9,954 nucleotides of DNA from Candidatus Methanolliviera sp. GoM_oil (GCA_902158735.1 CABGHG010000052.1:1-9954); one strand, 5' to 3'; shown: positions 1-6,422, counted from the first letter of the stretch. A program made the numbers and translations. Notes: generated by a model not told the origin, from the letters alone.

Positions 1-42
1 TCATATAATTTTGATAAAATATCATATAATTTTGATAAAATA
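1..42. repeat. Two tandem copies of a 21-bp AT-rich unit
   Basis: The unit begins tcatataattttgataaaat and is repeated exactly at 1-21 and 22-42. The array touches the window edge, so more copies may lie to the left. The unit is AT-rich with TATA-like sequence (catataatt). It could be part of a promoter or operator for a gene left of the window, or simple replication slippage. No function can be assigned. Confidence 0.85.
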
Positions 43-72
43 AAAAGACATATATTGTATGATTAGCGATTT

Positions 73-100
73 AAAAAAAAATTGAAAGTTGGAAAAAAAA
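73..100 (-). terminator. T-tract terminator zone downstream of the nitrilase gene
   Basis: Read on the minus strand, T8 (100-93) and T9 (81-73) follow the stop codon of the amidohydrolase at 144 by about 45-70 nt. Archaeal RNA polymerase terminates at oligo-T tracts without needing a hairpin, and no strong hairpin is seen here. The two tracts lie in similar contexts (A8-9 followed by ttgaaa on the plus strand), so they may be a short duplication. Confidence 0.45.
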
Positions 101-143
101 TTGAAAAGTGAGTGTTAAAAGATCAGCACAACAAGTAAAGGCA

Positions 144-947
144 TCAAGAGGGATTATCTTTTACAAGTTTATAATAGGCTTCTGGATTTCTGTCAGTCAA
201 AGAATAGTTCTCCTCTCTGATCTCCTTCAAAAGATCCAAGTCCAGATCGGCGATTAAGACCTCTTCTCTGTTTTCATCCTTATATCTCTTCAAAATCCCC
301 CAAGGTGCCGATATGAGACTTCTTCCGACGGCCTTTAATCTGCTAAATGGTGTTTTGCCCACTCCTCCAGTTTTTATTAGGAAATAACTGTTGTCATAAG
401 ACCTCGATACGAATATGGAATCTCTGGCATCTTTGGTTATATCTTTCTCATTATACATCGAAACAACAGGATTTAATACGATATCAGCTCCCATAATCCC
501 TAAAATACGGCAAGCCTCAGGATAAAGAACGTCTGCACATACCAAGACGCCGATCTTCCCAAAGGTGGTCTCAAAAACTTCTATATCACGGCCACAACTA
601 ATTCCCCACAATCTTTCACCCTTCGGAGGGTGGATCTTCACCTGTTTTCCTACCAGATCCCCATCTTCATAGAGGGATGCCACGTTGTAATATCTGTCAT
701 CTATCTCTTCTATGGTGTTTCCCACAATCAACACATCATACTTTTTAGAGTTATCACTCAGGAATTGCAATGTTTCTTCTGAATAAGATGTGATCTCAAA
801 ATTTTCGAGAGAGAAGGAAAAATATTCGGGTAAGCATAAGATCTGCGCACCCAAAGATACAGACTTTTCTATGAGTTTTTCTGCACTTTTAAAATTCTCT
901 GACGATTTTTCACCGACCTTTGTCTGTAGTGATGCCGCTTTGACCAA
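144..947 (-). CDS. Carbon-nitrogen hydrolase (nitrilase superfamily amidohydrolase)
   Basis: A full-length (267 aa) single-domain member of the nitrilase/amidase superfamily, cytosolic, expected to hydrolyse an amide, nitrile or carbamoyl C-N bond through a thioester intermediate. The catalytic triad is visible: Glu41 in LPEYF, Lys104 in VKIHPPKGE, and Cys137 in VLVCADVLYPE, the last followed by the usual PE-x-xR. The N-terminal strand VKAASLQTKV is the usual first beta strand. The start is a TTG at 945-947, supported by a GAGGCG Shine-Dalgarno 7 nt upstream and by the strand beginning at residue 2; no ATG fits. It lies 33 bp after the secreted-protein gene on the same strand and may be cotranscribed with it. 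The substrate cannot be read from sequence: omega-amidase, N-carbamoylputrescine-type amidase and others share this layout. Confidence 0.9.
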   Translation of the reverse strand: MVKAASLQTKVGEKSSENFKSAEKLIEKSVSLGAQILCLPEYFSFSLENFEITSYSEETLQFLSDNSKKYDVLIVGNTIEEIDDRYYNVASLYEDGDLVGKQVKIHPPKGERLWGISCGRDIEVFETTFGKIGVLVCADVLYPEACRILGIMGADIVLNPVVSMYNEKDITKDARDSIFVSRSYDNSYFLIKTGGVGKTPFSRLKAVGRSLISAPWGILKRYKDENREEVLIADLDLDLLKEIREENYSLTDRNPEAYYKLVKDNPS

Positions 948-980
948 TTTTTAGCGCCTCTTTTCTGGTCTTTTCTGGCG

Positions 981-1388
981 TTATTTCACTTTTGCACTCT
1001 CTATCATCGGCTCGAAGTACGTTTTGTTCGCATACTCAAAGTACTCTGATGGAGCTTCAAATTCAAACCTCAGTTCATACTTCTCGCCGTAAATAATCAC
1101 TATTCTCTCAGTTTCATCCCCCTCGCGAAACGTCATATCATTTCCAATTTTCCGACATAGAGAACGTTTCTGAACAACTACTTCGCAATCGATATCGCTC
1201 GGTGCATCAAACTCAACCTCACCTTCACCATCAGATACCTCATATTCCCCTTCCCAATTTGAAGGATATTTCATCGAAAACCTTCCCTGTGGATCATTAT
1301 AGGTCTTCCAGTCGGCTGTCTGAGCCTGTGAGATTGTCATTACGGCCAAAAGTACACCCATTATGACCAGCGCAAATATTTTTCTCAT
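981..1388 (-). CDS. Small secreted protein, PsbP/MOG1-like fold
   Basis: A 135-residue protein with an N-terminal signal peptide: MRK, a hydrophobic stretch at residues 4-19, then SQAQTA, with probable cleavage near residues 22-25. The mature part has the motif FSMKYPSNWE (37-46) and ends FEPMIESAKV. This 'YPxxW ... xxS' pattern is common in PsbP-like and MOG1/PsbP-fold secreted proteins of prokaryotes. Two cysteines (C68, C78) could form a disulfide; the mature protein is strongly acidic. I chose the third in-frame ATG (1386-1388) over the first (1404-1406) because GGGGT sits 6 nt before it and the signal peptide then starts cleanly with MRK. No lipobox or membrane anchor is seen. The function is unknown; family assignment rests on the short motif only. 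Confidence 0.75.
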   Translation of the reverse strand: MRKIFALVIMGVLLAVMTISQAQTADWKTYNDPQGRFSMKYPSNWEGEYEVSDGEGEVEFDAPSDIDCEVVVQKRSLCRKIGNDMTFREGDETERIVIIYGEKYELRFEFEAPSEYFEYANKTYFEPMIESAKVK

Positions 1389-1439
1389 ATTCATACCCCA
1401 TGGCATTCTAGCGGTTTTACAATATAAATCTTTTATAAT

Positions 1440-1456
1440 GATATATATAATTTTCG
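1440..1456 (-). promoter_or_regulatory. Archaeal BRE/TATA promoter for the secreted-protein gene
   Basis: On the minus strand the sequence reads CGAAAATTATATATATC: a purine-rich BRE-like CGAAAA directly followed by a TATA box. It lies about 55 nt before the chosen ATG, giving a leader of roughly 30 nt that contains the GGGGT ribosome-binding site. A second, weaker box (GATTTATATT, 1430-1421) lies closer. The promoter may also drive the downstream amidohydrolase gene. Confidence 0.5.
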
Positions 1457-1493
1457 TGCCACTTTAACCAATTTTTTAAGCCGCAAAAATCTT

Positions 1494-2894
1494 CTAAAAG
1501 CCGAACTCCTCAAGAACTGGTTCGATTGGATTCGAGTGCGTCTGTATCCCGACAACCTCATTAGGATCTGCACCCATTGCCAACGCAATCAACTGTGAAT
1601 AGTTCAGGTAAACTAAACCGAATCTTTCTCCGATCTTCTTCTCAATGTATTCTTGATTTCTATCGAACGTGATCTGGCAACCCGGGCATGCACTGATGAC
1701 CACTTTGCAACCCGCCTCCTTGATAGAGCGAAGTTTTCTCTCCGCGATTCTTCTGCTGTGATCTCTGTTATTCAGTGTATCACTAAAACCCATCCCGCAA
1801 CAGAGATCTTTCTCGCCATAATCGACTGGTACTGCACCCGTGACGGATACAAGATCCTCCAATGAATTTGGAATCGTAAGCTCTCTGAACATCTTTGTGT
1901 AGTGGCAACCGTAATGGATAGCGACGGGCAGACCATCAAATCTATTTTTGATCTTCTTCTTTATTTTAGATCTCAAGGCGTGGAGAACCTCAAAGACGTG
2001 CATTACATTAGCGTCTCCCCTATATTTGAGATCTGCCTCCTTTAAAATTTTATTCGACTCTTCCCCAACGCCGGAATCCAAGATCGCCTTGCACTCATTC
2101 AACACGCCGTAAGAGGTGACACAAGCGGTTGCTATATTTTTATATCCGCTCTCTTCCGCGATCGCAAAATTTCTCGCATTGGTAGTAAGCATGGTGCCAA
2201 ACGGCATTAGATCGGCATAATATGCAAAACCAGTACAGGAAGATTGGCGTGGATCATCCAGATAGTCTATCTTTAGTTTATCGAAGATGTACCGCATAGA
2301 TTCCGTGGCTCCTGGATAATGGGCGTCCATGAAACAGCTCTTGAAGAGATAGATCTTATCCGTTTTAATCTCTTTTTTTGGGATTTCTGGATCATCTATC
2401 TTTTTGAATCTTTTATCTTCGCTCAGATCAGCAATTCGTTGTATATCAACCATCGAATCGTGTGGGATCTCTCGAAGAGAGGAGAACCGTTTCACCGCGT
2501 TCCAAGCTCTCTCATAGCTCGGTCCCCAATCCAAAATTTTATCTGGCGAGAGAATCTCGGGCGTCACGCAGATCCCTTTCTCATAAAATGTCTTATATAT
2601 CGGATGTTCTCGATATTTCCCCTCTGATTTTTCCTCTTTGAGTACTTTTACGATATCCGATACGCTATTCCCGAGCTTACATATATATTTACACGAATAA
2701 CAGTGAAAGCATTCCTCCAGGGGGTAATTCATCAGATCTATCCTGTTAATCAATCTGTACATCATCTCCCTGGGATTATACCTATCACTTATCGAGGCAG
2801 CGGGGCAAACGGCACTACATCCACCACACTGCATACAATACGAAAAATCTATGCGCGGGTCAGAGAGCAGATGATTCATACAAGTCTTATCCAT
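1494..2894 (-). CDS. HdrC-HdrB fusion, heterodisulfide-reductase-like (HdrD type) iron-sulfur protein
   Basis: A 466-residue fusion of HdrC and HdrB modules, as in HdrD and related thiol/disulfide reductases. The HdrC part has two cubane [4Fe-4S] sites: C20/C23/C26/C30 followed by Pro, and C62/C65/C68/C72 followed by Lys. The HdrB part begins near residue 180 and has two CCG domains. The C-terminal one is intact: C330, C365-C366-Gly, C403-x2-C406. The N-terminal one is degenerate: C187, SSCTG (C220, T221) and C258-x2-S261, so two of five expected ligands are missing. It ends with the HdrB-like NPIEPVL. A TTG 66 nt upstream is also in frame, but ATG 2892-2894 has a near-perfect GGAGGAG site. 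No transmembrane segment or HdrE gene is visible. It probably carries out electron transfer or disulfide/thiol chemistry; the substrate is unknown. It is transcribed divergently from the DUF169 gene. Confidence 0.88.
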   Translation of the reverse strand: MDKTCMNHLLSDPRIDFSYCMQCGGCSAVCPAASISDRYNPREMMYRLINRIDLMNYPLEECFHCYSCKYICKLGNSVSDIVKVLKEEKSEGKYREHPIYKTFYEKGICVTPEILSPDKILDWGPSYERAWNAVKRFSSLREIPHDSMVDIQRIADLSEDKRFKKIDDPEIPKKEIKTDKIYLFKSCFMDAHYPGATESMRYIFDKLKIDYLDDPRQSSCTGFAYYADLMPFGTMLTTNARNFAIAEESGYKNIATACVTSYGVLNECKAILDSGVGEESNKILKEADLKYRGDANVMHVFEVLHALRSKIKKKIKNRFDGLPVAIHYGCHYTKMFRELTIPNSLEDLVSVTGAVPVDYGEKDLCCGMGFSDTLNNRDHSRRIAERKLRSIKEAGCKVVISACPGCQITFDRNQEYIEKKIGERFGLVYLNYSQLIALAMGADPNEVVGIQTHSNPIEPVLEEFGF

Positions 2895-2896
2895 CT

Positions 2897-2903
2897 CTCC
2901 TCC
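2897..2903 (-). promoter_or_regulatory. Strong ribosome-binding site deciding the HdrCB start
   Basis: On the minus strand, GGAGGAG ends 2 nt before ATG 2892-2894 (core GGAGG spaced 4 nt). It is the best Shine-Dalgarno in the window and favours this start over the upstream in-frame TTG at 2958-2960, which has none. Confidence 0.75.
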
Positions 2904-2980
2904 TATAAAATACTTTTCCAAATGTGCAATTTTTTGTCTAATTGTACCATTATTTAGCAAGTAATTTGTCCTTATGTATC

Positions 2981-2990
2981 AATAAATATA
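2981..2990 (-). promoter_or_regulatory. Possible TATA box for the HdrCB gene
   Basis: TATATTTATT on the minus strand would place transcription start near 2960 and give a leader of about 65 nt carrying the strong ribosome-binding site. The region is AT-rich throughout and other boxes are possible, so this is only a candidate. Confidence 0.3.
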
Positions 2991-3044
2991 CTTTAGTGAT
3001 ATATCAGAGAGTTAACTTACAAAATTTTGAGGGTGTATAATGTT

Positions 3045-3054
3045 GGGGGGGGGG
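3045..3054. repeat. G10 homopolymer in the divergent intergenic region
   Basis: Ten consecutive G lie inside an otherwise AT-rich stretch between the HdrCB and DUF169 genes. It could be a slippage-prone site, or an assembly or sequencing artefact. No gene clearly spans it. A frame opening at ATG 3040 stops six codons later. Confidence 0.9.
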
Positions 3055-3085
3055 ATCTAACGGTAAGTATATTACTTCCATGTAG

Positions 3086-3208
3086 GTCAATCCAAGCGAC
3101 CCTGCGACGTTTAAGCTACACGTGCAAATACACAATGGAAAAGTGACATCTATGGCGCATTGGCACCCAATAGAAGATCCCGGGTTATCCAATGAGGAAG
3201 CGGCGTAG
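3086..3208 (+). other. Possible coding relic in the 350-bp intergenic region
   Basis: The 350-bp gap at 2895-3244 holds no complete gene. One plus-strand frame is open for 40 codons after a TAG (3083-3085) and ends at TAG 3206-3208. Its translation has a natural composition, with the stretches FKLHVQIHNGKV and HWHPIEDPGLSNEEA, resembling a protein C-terminus. It has no start codon of its own at the beginning and no ribosome-binding site. It may be the tail of a decayed gene or a chance frame; I do not recognise the family. Confidence 0.2.
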
Positions 3209-3222
3209 AAAACTATAAAAAT
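3208..3222 (+). promoter_or_regulatory. BRE/TATA promoter giving a leaderless DUF169 transcript
   Basis: GAAAA followed by CTATAAAAAT (box at about 3213-3222) is a good archaeal BRE/TATA pair. Its centre is about 28 nt before ATG 3245, so transcription should begin at or within a few bases of the start codon. The absence of any Shine-Dalgarno before 3245 fits a leaderless mRNA. Confidence 0.55.
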
Positions 3223-3244
3223 AGTTGTTTTCATATAATGATCC

Positions 3245-4015
3245 ATGAAAGGATGGATCGAGAAAGGAGAGCGATTAAACGAACTGCTTAGGCCACAGAC
3301 GTTTCCCTTGGCTATTAAACTGATAAAAAGTGAGACGGAAATTCCTGAAAAAGCCACCCGACCACTAAGGGATCTAAAAGTTAAAGTCGCTCTTTGTCAG
3401 GGAATTACCATGAGCAGGAGGTATGGGTGGACGGTAGGGATGACGGCCGAGGATCTTGGTTGTTCTATCGCCCTTGCTGCATATGGGTGGAAGAAGCCCA
3501 ATGACGAGATGGCAATGGCAAAATTTCTTCTAAAGATGGGATACGCTGCCAGCATAGAAGCCGGAGTGAATATTGCCAAGGAAGTCAACAGGTTTGAAGA
3601 GGGAGAATATGTGGGGATTGTTTTTTCGCCACTCGCGTGGACAAAGATCGTACCCGACTTGATCATGATGTATGGCAACCCTGCCCAGATAATGAGGTTG
3701 ATCCACGCCTCAACCCATCACCAAGGGAATAACGTTACTTGCTCATTCTCCGGTAGGGCGGCGTCCTGTACCGAGGGCATCATCCAGACGGTATTAACTG
3801 GGGAGCCAAAAGCGGTCATTCCTGGGAACGGAGACCGGGTGTGGGCGATGACTCAAGACGATGAGATGGCGTTTACAATTCCGGCCACAAAGCTGGGATC
3901 GATCATCGAGGCACTTGAAGTGACGCATGAGAGAGGGATAAGATACCCCATACCCATATGTCAGAGATTTCAACCCGAGGTGAAGTTAGGTATCCCGCTC
4001 GATGAGATATTTTAA
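3245..4015 (+). CDS. DUF169 family protein (COG2043)
   Basis: A 256-residue cytosolic protein of the DUF169 family, common in methanogens and strictly anaerobic bacteria and without an established biochemical role that I know of. Family landmarks are visible: RPQTFPLAIKL near the N-terminus (16-26), Cys51 and Cys73 (LGCSIALAAYG), the central SPLAWTKIVPDLIMMYGNPAQ (128-148), the SFSGRAASCTEG block with Cys175 (167-178), TGEP, and NGDRVWAMTQDDEMAFTIP (195-213). The length is normal for the family. There is no signal peptide or membrane segment. The conserved cysteines could bind metal or a cofactor; this is inference. It is followed after 87 bp by an Fe-S protein operon and is divergent from HdrCB, which suggests a redox context. 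The start has no ribosome-binding site and is supported by the leaderless promoter. Confidence 0.9.
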   Translation: MKGWIEKGERLNELLRPQTFPLAIKLIKSETEIPEKATRPLRDLKVKVALCQGITMSRRYGWTVGMTAEDLGCSIALAAYGWKKPNDEMAMAKFLLKMGYAASIEAGVNIAKEVNRFEEGEYVGIVFSPLAWTKIVPDLIMMYGNPAQIMRLIHASTHHQGNNVTCSFSGRAASCTEGIIQTVLTGEPKAVIPGNGDRVWAMTQDDEMAFTIPATKLGSIIEALEVTHERGIRYPIPICQRFQPEVKLGIPLDEIF

Positions 4016-4060
4016 TTCTATAATATAATGTTTCTGTAAAAAAAAGATGAAACAATTAAT

Positions 4061-4070
4061 CTTAAATATT
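4061..4070 (+). promoter_or_regulatory. Possible TATA box for the Fe-S protein operon
   Basis: CTTAAATATT is centred about 37 nt before ATG 4103, which would give a short leader just including the GGGGT ribosome-binding site (4092-4096, 6 nt spacing). The 87-bp gap at 4016-4102 is AT-rich throughout. Read-through from the DUF169 gene is an alternative. Confidence 0.3.
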
Positions 4071-4102
4071 AGAAATGACAATAGTTAAAAAGGGGTAATA
4101 TC

Positions 4103-4948
4103 ATGCTTGAACTTGATGAGAGATATGGCGAGGGGAGTTTTTGGTATCTAAATCCAAAGAATTATTGCAGACCGATGTACAAAAAGCCAAAAGAGGAGAG
4201 AGAAGAATACGGGATTGGTATGGCGGGGTTGGAAGAGACCGCGATCGAGGGGATGAAATCTATTATAGATACGAAAGACGAAGATCCGGAAGGATTTAAA
4301 TCAGAGATGGAGGGGCTTTCTGCCACCATGATAGAGATGGCACCGGGGCAAGTTATTCCATTGGAGGATGCAAAGAAGGTCGTTGATATTGCACAGCCTT
4401 TGGTCAAGATAGATTGCATCTGCAGACGTATGACAAGAGCGACGCTGGAAGAGGAGGATTGCAGATCCTGTCTTGGGATAGGTCTTGGAATGTTCAGATG
4501 GGAGATGGTTCCGGAGAGATACAAAGGCGGCGCCGAATTCATCTCCCCCGAGGAAGCGAAGAAATTTTTGGAATTTTGGAACAAGAAGGGGATGGTTCAC
4601 ACGCTCATGACGTTTGGAAAGACGATTGAAGGGGCACCCTATGTCGGGGGAGTCTGCAACTGCGATTATCCGGATTGCATCGATATCCGCTTCAGAAATG
4701 ATTACGGCATAAAGTCGTTGATGAAAGGAGAGTACGTCGCAAAGGTGGATTACGATAAGTGTAGCGGTTGTGGTACGTGCGTAAAACGTTGTCAGTTTGG
4801 GGCTATAAAGAAGGAAGTGACGACAAATAAAGCCAACATCGATATGTTTAGCTGTTTTGGATGTGGATTATGCAAAGAGACATGTCCTGAGAGTGCAATA
4901 GAGCTCGTGGAAAGGAATTCTTTTCCCGCACTGAGGGACGAGTGGTGA
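4103..4948 (+). CDS. Cysteine-rich protein with C-terminal 2x[4Fe-4S] ferredoxin domain
   Basis: A 281-residue soluble iron-sulfur protein. The C-terminus has two ferredoxin motifs: C220/C223/C226/C230 (fourth Cys followed by Gln, not Pro) and C251/C254/C257/C261-Pro. The region before it contains a second cysteine set arranged C105-x-C107-R, C120-x2-C123, then C185-x-C187-x4-C192 (VCNCDYPDC). This resembles the 'CxCR ... CNCCxCxC' proteins of anaerobes that carry a ferredoxin tail, and may bind another cluster or metal. C22 is also near the N-terminus. The ATG is supported by GGGGT 6 nt upstream. It is the first gene of a tight set with a ferredoxin 6 bp downstream. It is likely an electron carrier or a redox-enzyme subunit; the catalytic role is unknown. 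Confidence 0.85.
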   Translation: MLELDERYGEGSFWYLNPKNYCRPMYKKPKEEREEYGIGMAGLEETAIEGMKSIIDTKDEDPEGFKSEMEGLSATMIEMAPGQVIPLEDAKKVVDIAQPLVKIDCICRRMTRATLEEEDCRSCLGIGLGMFRWEMVPERYKGGAEFISPEEAKKFLEFWNKKGMVHTLMTFGKTIEGAPYVGGVCNCDYPDCIDIRFRNDYGIKSLMKGEYVAKVDYDKCSGCGTCVKRCQFGAIKKEVTTNKANIDMFSCFGCGLCKETCPESAIELVERNSFPALRDEW

Positions 4949-4954
4949 TTTGAG

Positions 4955-5206
4955 ATGATGCCAGAGATCGTGATCGATAAAGAGAAGTGTACTACACCGT
5001 TTGAGTGCAAGAAGTGCCTCCAGATATGTCCCCAAGCGGTCTTTATGGTTCTTCCAACGGGGATGCACACGTTTAGGGAGAACGAACCGGAAGAATACAA
5101 GCTTCTTGCAGTATTCAGGGATAAATGTGTCTTTTGCAACGATTGTGTCGAGGTTTGTCCCGTTGGGGCGATACAAGTTAAAGTTATTTTGGGGGGTGGT
5201 GAATGA
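4955..5206 (+). CDS. 2x[4Fe-4S] ferredoxin
   Basis: A small (83 aa) cytosolic ferredoxin with two cubane motifs. The first is C12-x5-C18-x2-C21-x3-C25-Pro, with a loop enlarged from the usual two residues to five (CTTPFECKKCLQICP). The second is canonical: C58/C61/C64/C68-Pro. The spacer between them (residues 31-57, PTGMHTFRENEPEEYK) is longer than in clostridial ferredoxins. Two ATGs are adjacent; either could start. It lies 6 bp after the preceding Fe-S gene and its stop overlaps the next start (ATGA), so the three genes are translationally coupled. It probably shuttles low-potential electrons to or from its operon partners; the partner identity is inferred only from position. Confidence 0.9.
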   Translation: MMPEIVIDKEKCTTPFECKKCLQICPQAVFMVLPTGMHTFRENEPEEYKLLAVFRDKCVFCNDCVEVCPVGAIQVKVILGGGE

Positions 5207-5745
5207 TGTTAGAGGAATACTATTTCGACCTCGACTATGAGATGATCAAAACGCTAGGGGAAGAATTCGACCCGAAAAGATGGATTAAAGAGTTGGTGGA
5301 TGGTAAAGAATCACCAGATGTCTTTTTTACCAGATATGGGAAAGAGCTCATGGAGAGATCGTTGGAGCTTGGGGAGAAGAATACGGATAGAACTTACGAA
5401 GTTTTGAAGGATGCGGTGGAAAAGACGGGATCGATGAAATTTCCTCTGCTTCCGCAGAGATTTGTAGAGATCGCATATCTCAGCATTCAGCCATTCAAGA
5501 GGTTGTGGGTCTGTGCCAACAGTCCAAAGATCTTCTCATACAAGATAAAAGAATGTTCGGTCTATGAAGAACTTCAAAGATTGGGCGAAGAAGTTGTAAG
5601 AGACTTACCGTGTAAAAATGCCTGTATCTCGCTACTGAAGGGGGCTTTTTCAGCATTTGATCTAAACGCCGAAATAACGATGGAATCCGATCTCTTTGGG
5701 GGCGATGAGTGTCTATTCACGGTAAAAAATAGAGAAAAGTTGTGA
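5203..5745 (+). CDS. Small V4R/ATC-hydrolase-like domain protein
   Basis: A 180-residue soluble protein. The N-terminal half is helical, charged and not recognised. The C-terminal half has the pattern ECSVYEELQRLGEE (117-130), LPCKNACISLLKGAFSAF (135-152) and LFGGDECLF (164-172), with C118, C137-x3-C141 and C170. This spacing resembles the V4R (4-vinyl reductase) and the L-2-amino-thiazoline-4-carboxylate hydrolase-like families, where such cysteines line a small-molecule or metal site. Family choice between these two is not secure. The start codon overlaps the ferredoxin stop (ATGA), followed at once by a second ATG; GGTGGTGA just upstream serves as ribosome-binding site. As the last gene of the Fe-S operon it could bind the substrate or cofactor acted on by the redox proteins. 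That is inference. Confidence 0.65.
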   Translation: MMLEEYYFDLDYEMIKTLGEEFDPKRWIKELVDGKESPDVFFTRYGKELMERSLELGEKNTDRTYEVLKDAVEKTGSMKFPLLPQRFVEIAYLSIQPFKRLWVCANSPKIFSYKIKECSVYEELQRLGEEVVRDLPCKNACISLLKGAFSAFDLNAEITMESDLFGGDECLFTVKNREKL

Positions 5746-5803
5746 TACTATAGGAGATCCGATGTGACGATCAAATGGTTGAGCAAAGTTTTTATGTTGT
5801 AAT

Positions 5804-5814
5804 ATCTTTATATC
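5804..5814 (+). promoter_or_regulatory. Promoter for the CBS/HAD operon
   Basis: ATCTTTATATC in the 95-bp gap after the Fe-S operon is a good archaeal TATA box. It is centred about 30 nt before the start region of the first CBS gene, predicting an almost leaderless mRNA. It marks the CBS/HAD genes as a separate transcription unit. Confidence 0.45.
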
Positions 5815-5840
5815 TTTTAGGAATAGTTTCGTGTGAATGA

Positions 5841-6422
5841 TTGGGTGTGGTGGTCTTGGAGACGAATATACCGGTAAGAGAGATAATGAATAGAGACGTG
5901 ATCGGGGTAGATCCCGACGATACCGCAGAAGTGGCGGCACAAATGATGAATCGCTATGATGTCGGCAATTTGGTTGTCATAAGAAATAAAAAGGCAATCG
6001 GTATTGTGACAGAAGAAGATCTTGTCCGTAAGCTAGTTTCAAAGAATCTCCTTCCAGAAAAAGTTAAAATAGAGGATATAATGACATCTCCTTTGATTAC
6101 GGTCTCGCCAAACACGAGTTTGACATCTGCGATGAGGATAATGCTCAAAAACAACATCAGAAGACTTCCGATCGTAGAAGATAGAAAATTGGTGGGGATA
6201 ATAACAAATAAAGACCTCTTATCTGTTTCTCCCGAGCTCAACAGAATTCTAATAGATTTGATAGAGATAAACAGAGACTTGGAGATGAAAGTACCGGAGG
6301 AAACATCAGAAAAAGCCGTCTTCCAGGGTAAATGTGACATATGCGGTGTGCTTTCTGAAAATTTGAGAGAAGTAGATGGTATGCTACTCTGCGAAGATTG
6401 CTATGAAGAGATGATGACGTGA
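5841..6422 (+). CDS. CBS-pair protein with C-terminal zinc-ribbon-like tail
   Basis: A 193-residue cytosolic protein with two CBS domains (about residues 9-65 and 76-128) that together should form one Bateman module binding adenosine nucleotides (AMP, ATP, SAM or similar). Typical elements are REIMNRDVIGVDPDDT, IGIVTEEDLV, DIMTSPLITVSP and RRLPIVEDRKLVGIITNKDL. A linker helix follows, then a four-cysteine knuckle, C165-x2-C168 and C184-x2-C187, likely zinc-binding. CBS-plus-zinc-ribbon proteins are frequent in archaea. The start is uncertain: TTG 5841, GTG 5847/5850 and TTG 5856 are all in frame and no ATG precedes the first CBS domain; the ATG at 5837 is in another frame. It overlaps the next gene by GTGA, indicating coupling. 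The partner it regulates is unknown. Confidence 0.88.
   Translation: MGVVVLETNIPVREIMNRDVIGVDPDDTAEVAAQMMNRYDVGNLVVIRNKKAIGIVTEEDLVRKLVSKNLLPEKVKIEDIMTSPLITVSPNTSLTSAMRIMLKNNIRRLPIVEDRKLVGIITNKDLLSVSPELNRILIDLIEINRDLEMKVPEETSEKAVFQGKCDICGVLSENLREVDGMLLCEDCYEEMMT

Noticed and set aside
73..110. Pair of A8-9 ttgaaa units considered as a CRISPR-like or direct repeat
   Set aside because: Too short and low-complexity; better explained as T-tract terminators of the minus-strand gene.
959..978. Tandem 10-bp duplication tcttttctgg just upstream of the amidohydrolase ribosome-binding site
   Set aside because: Only two short copies in a 33-bp gap; most likely slippage, with no sign of a regulatory role.
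2319..2957. Plus-strand frames opposite the HdrCB gene
   Set aside because: They are antisense to conserved cysteine motifs of HdrC and HdrB and have no domains of their own.
3004..3357. Minus-strand open frame of 117 codons across the DUF169 start and the intergenic region
   Set aside because: It lies antisense to the DUF169 N-terminus, runs through the G10 tract as prolines, and has no family motifs or ribosome-binding site.
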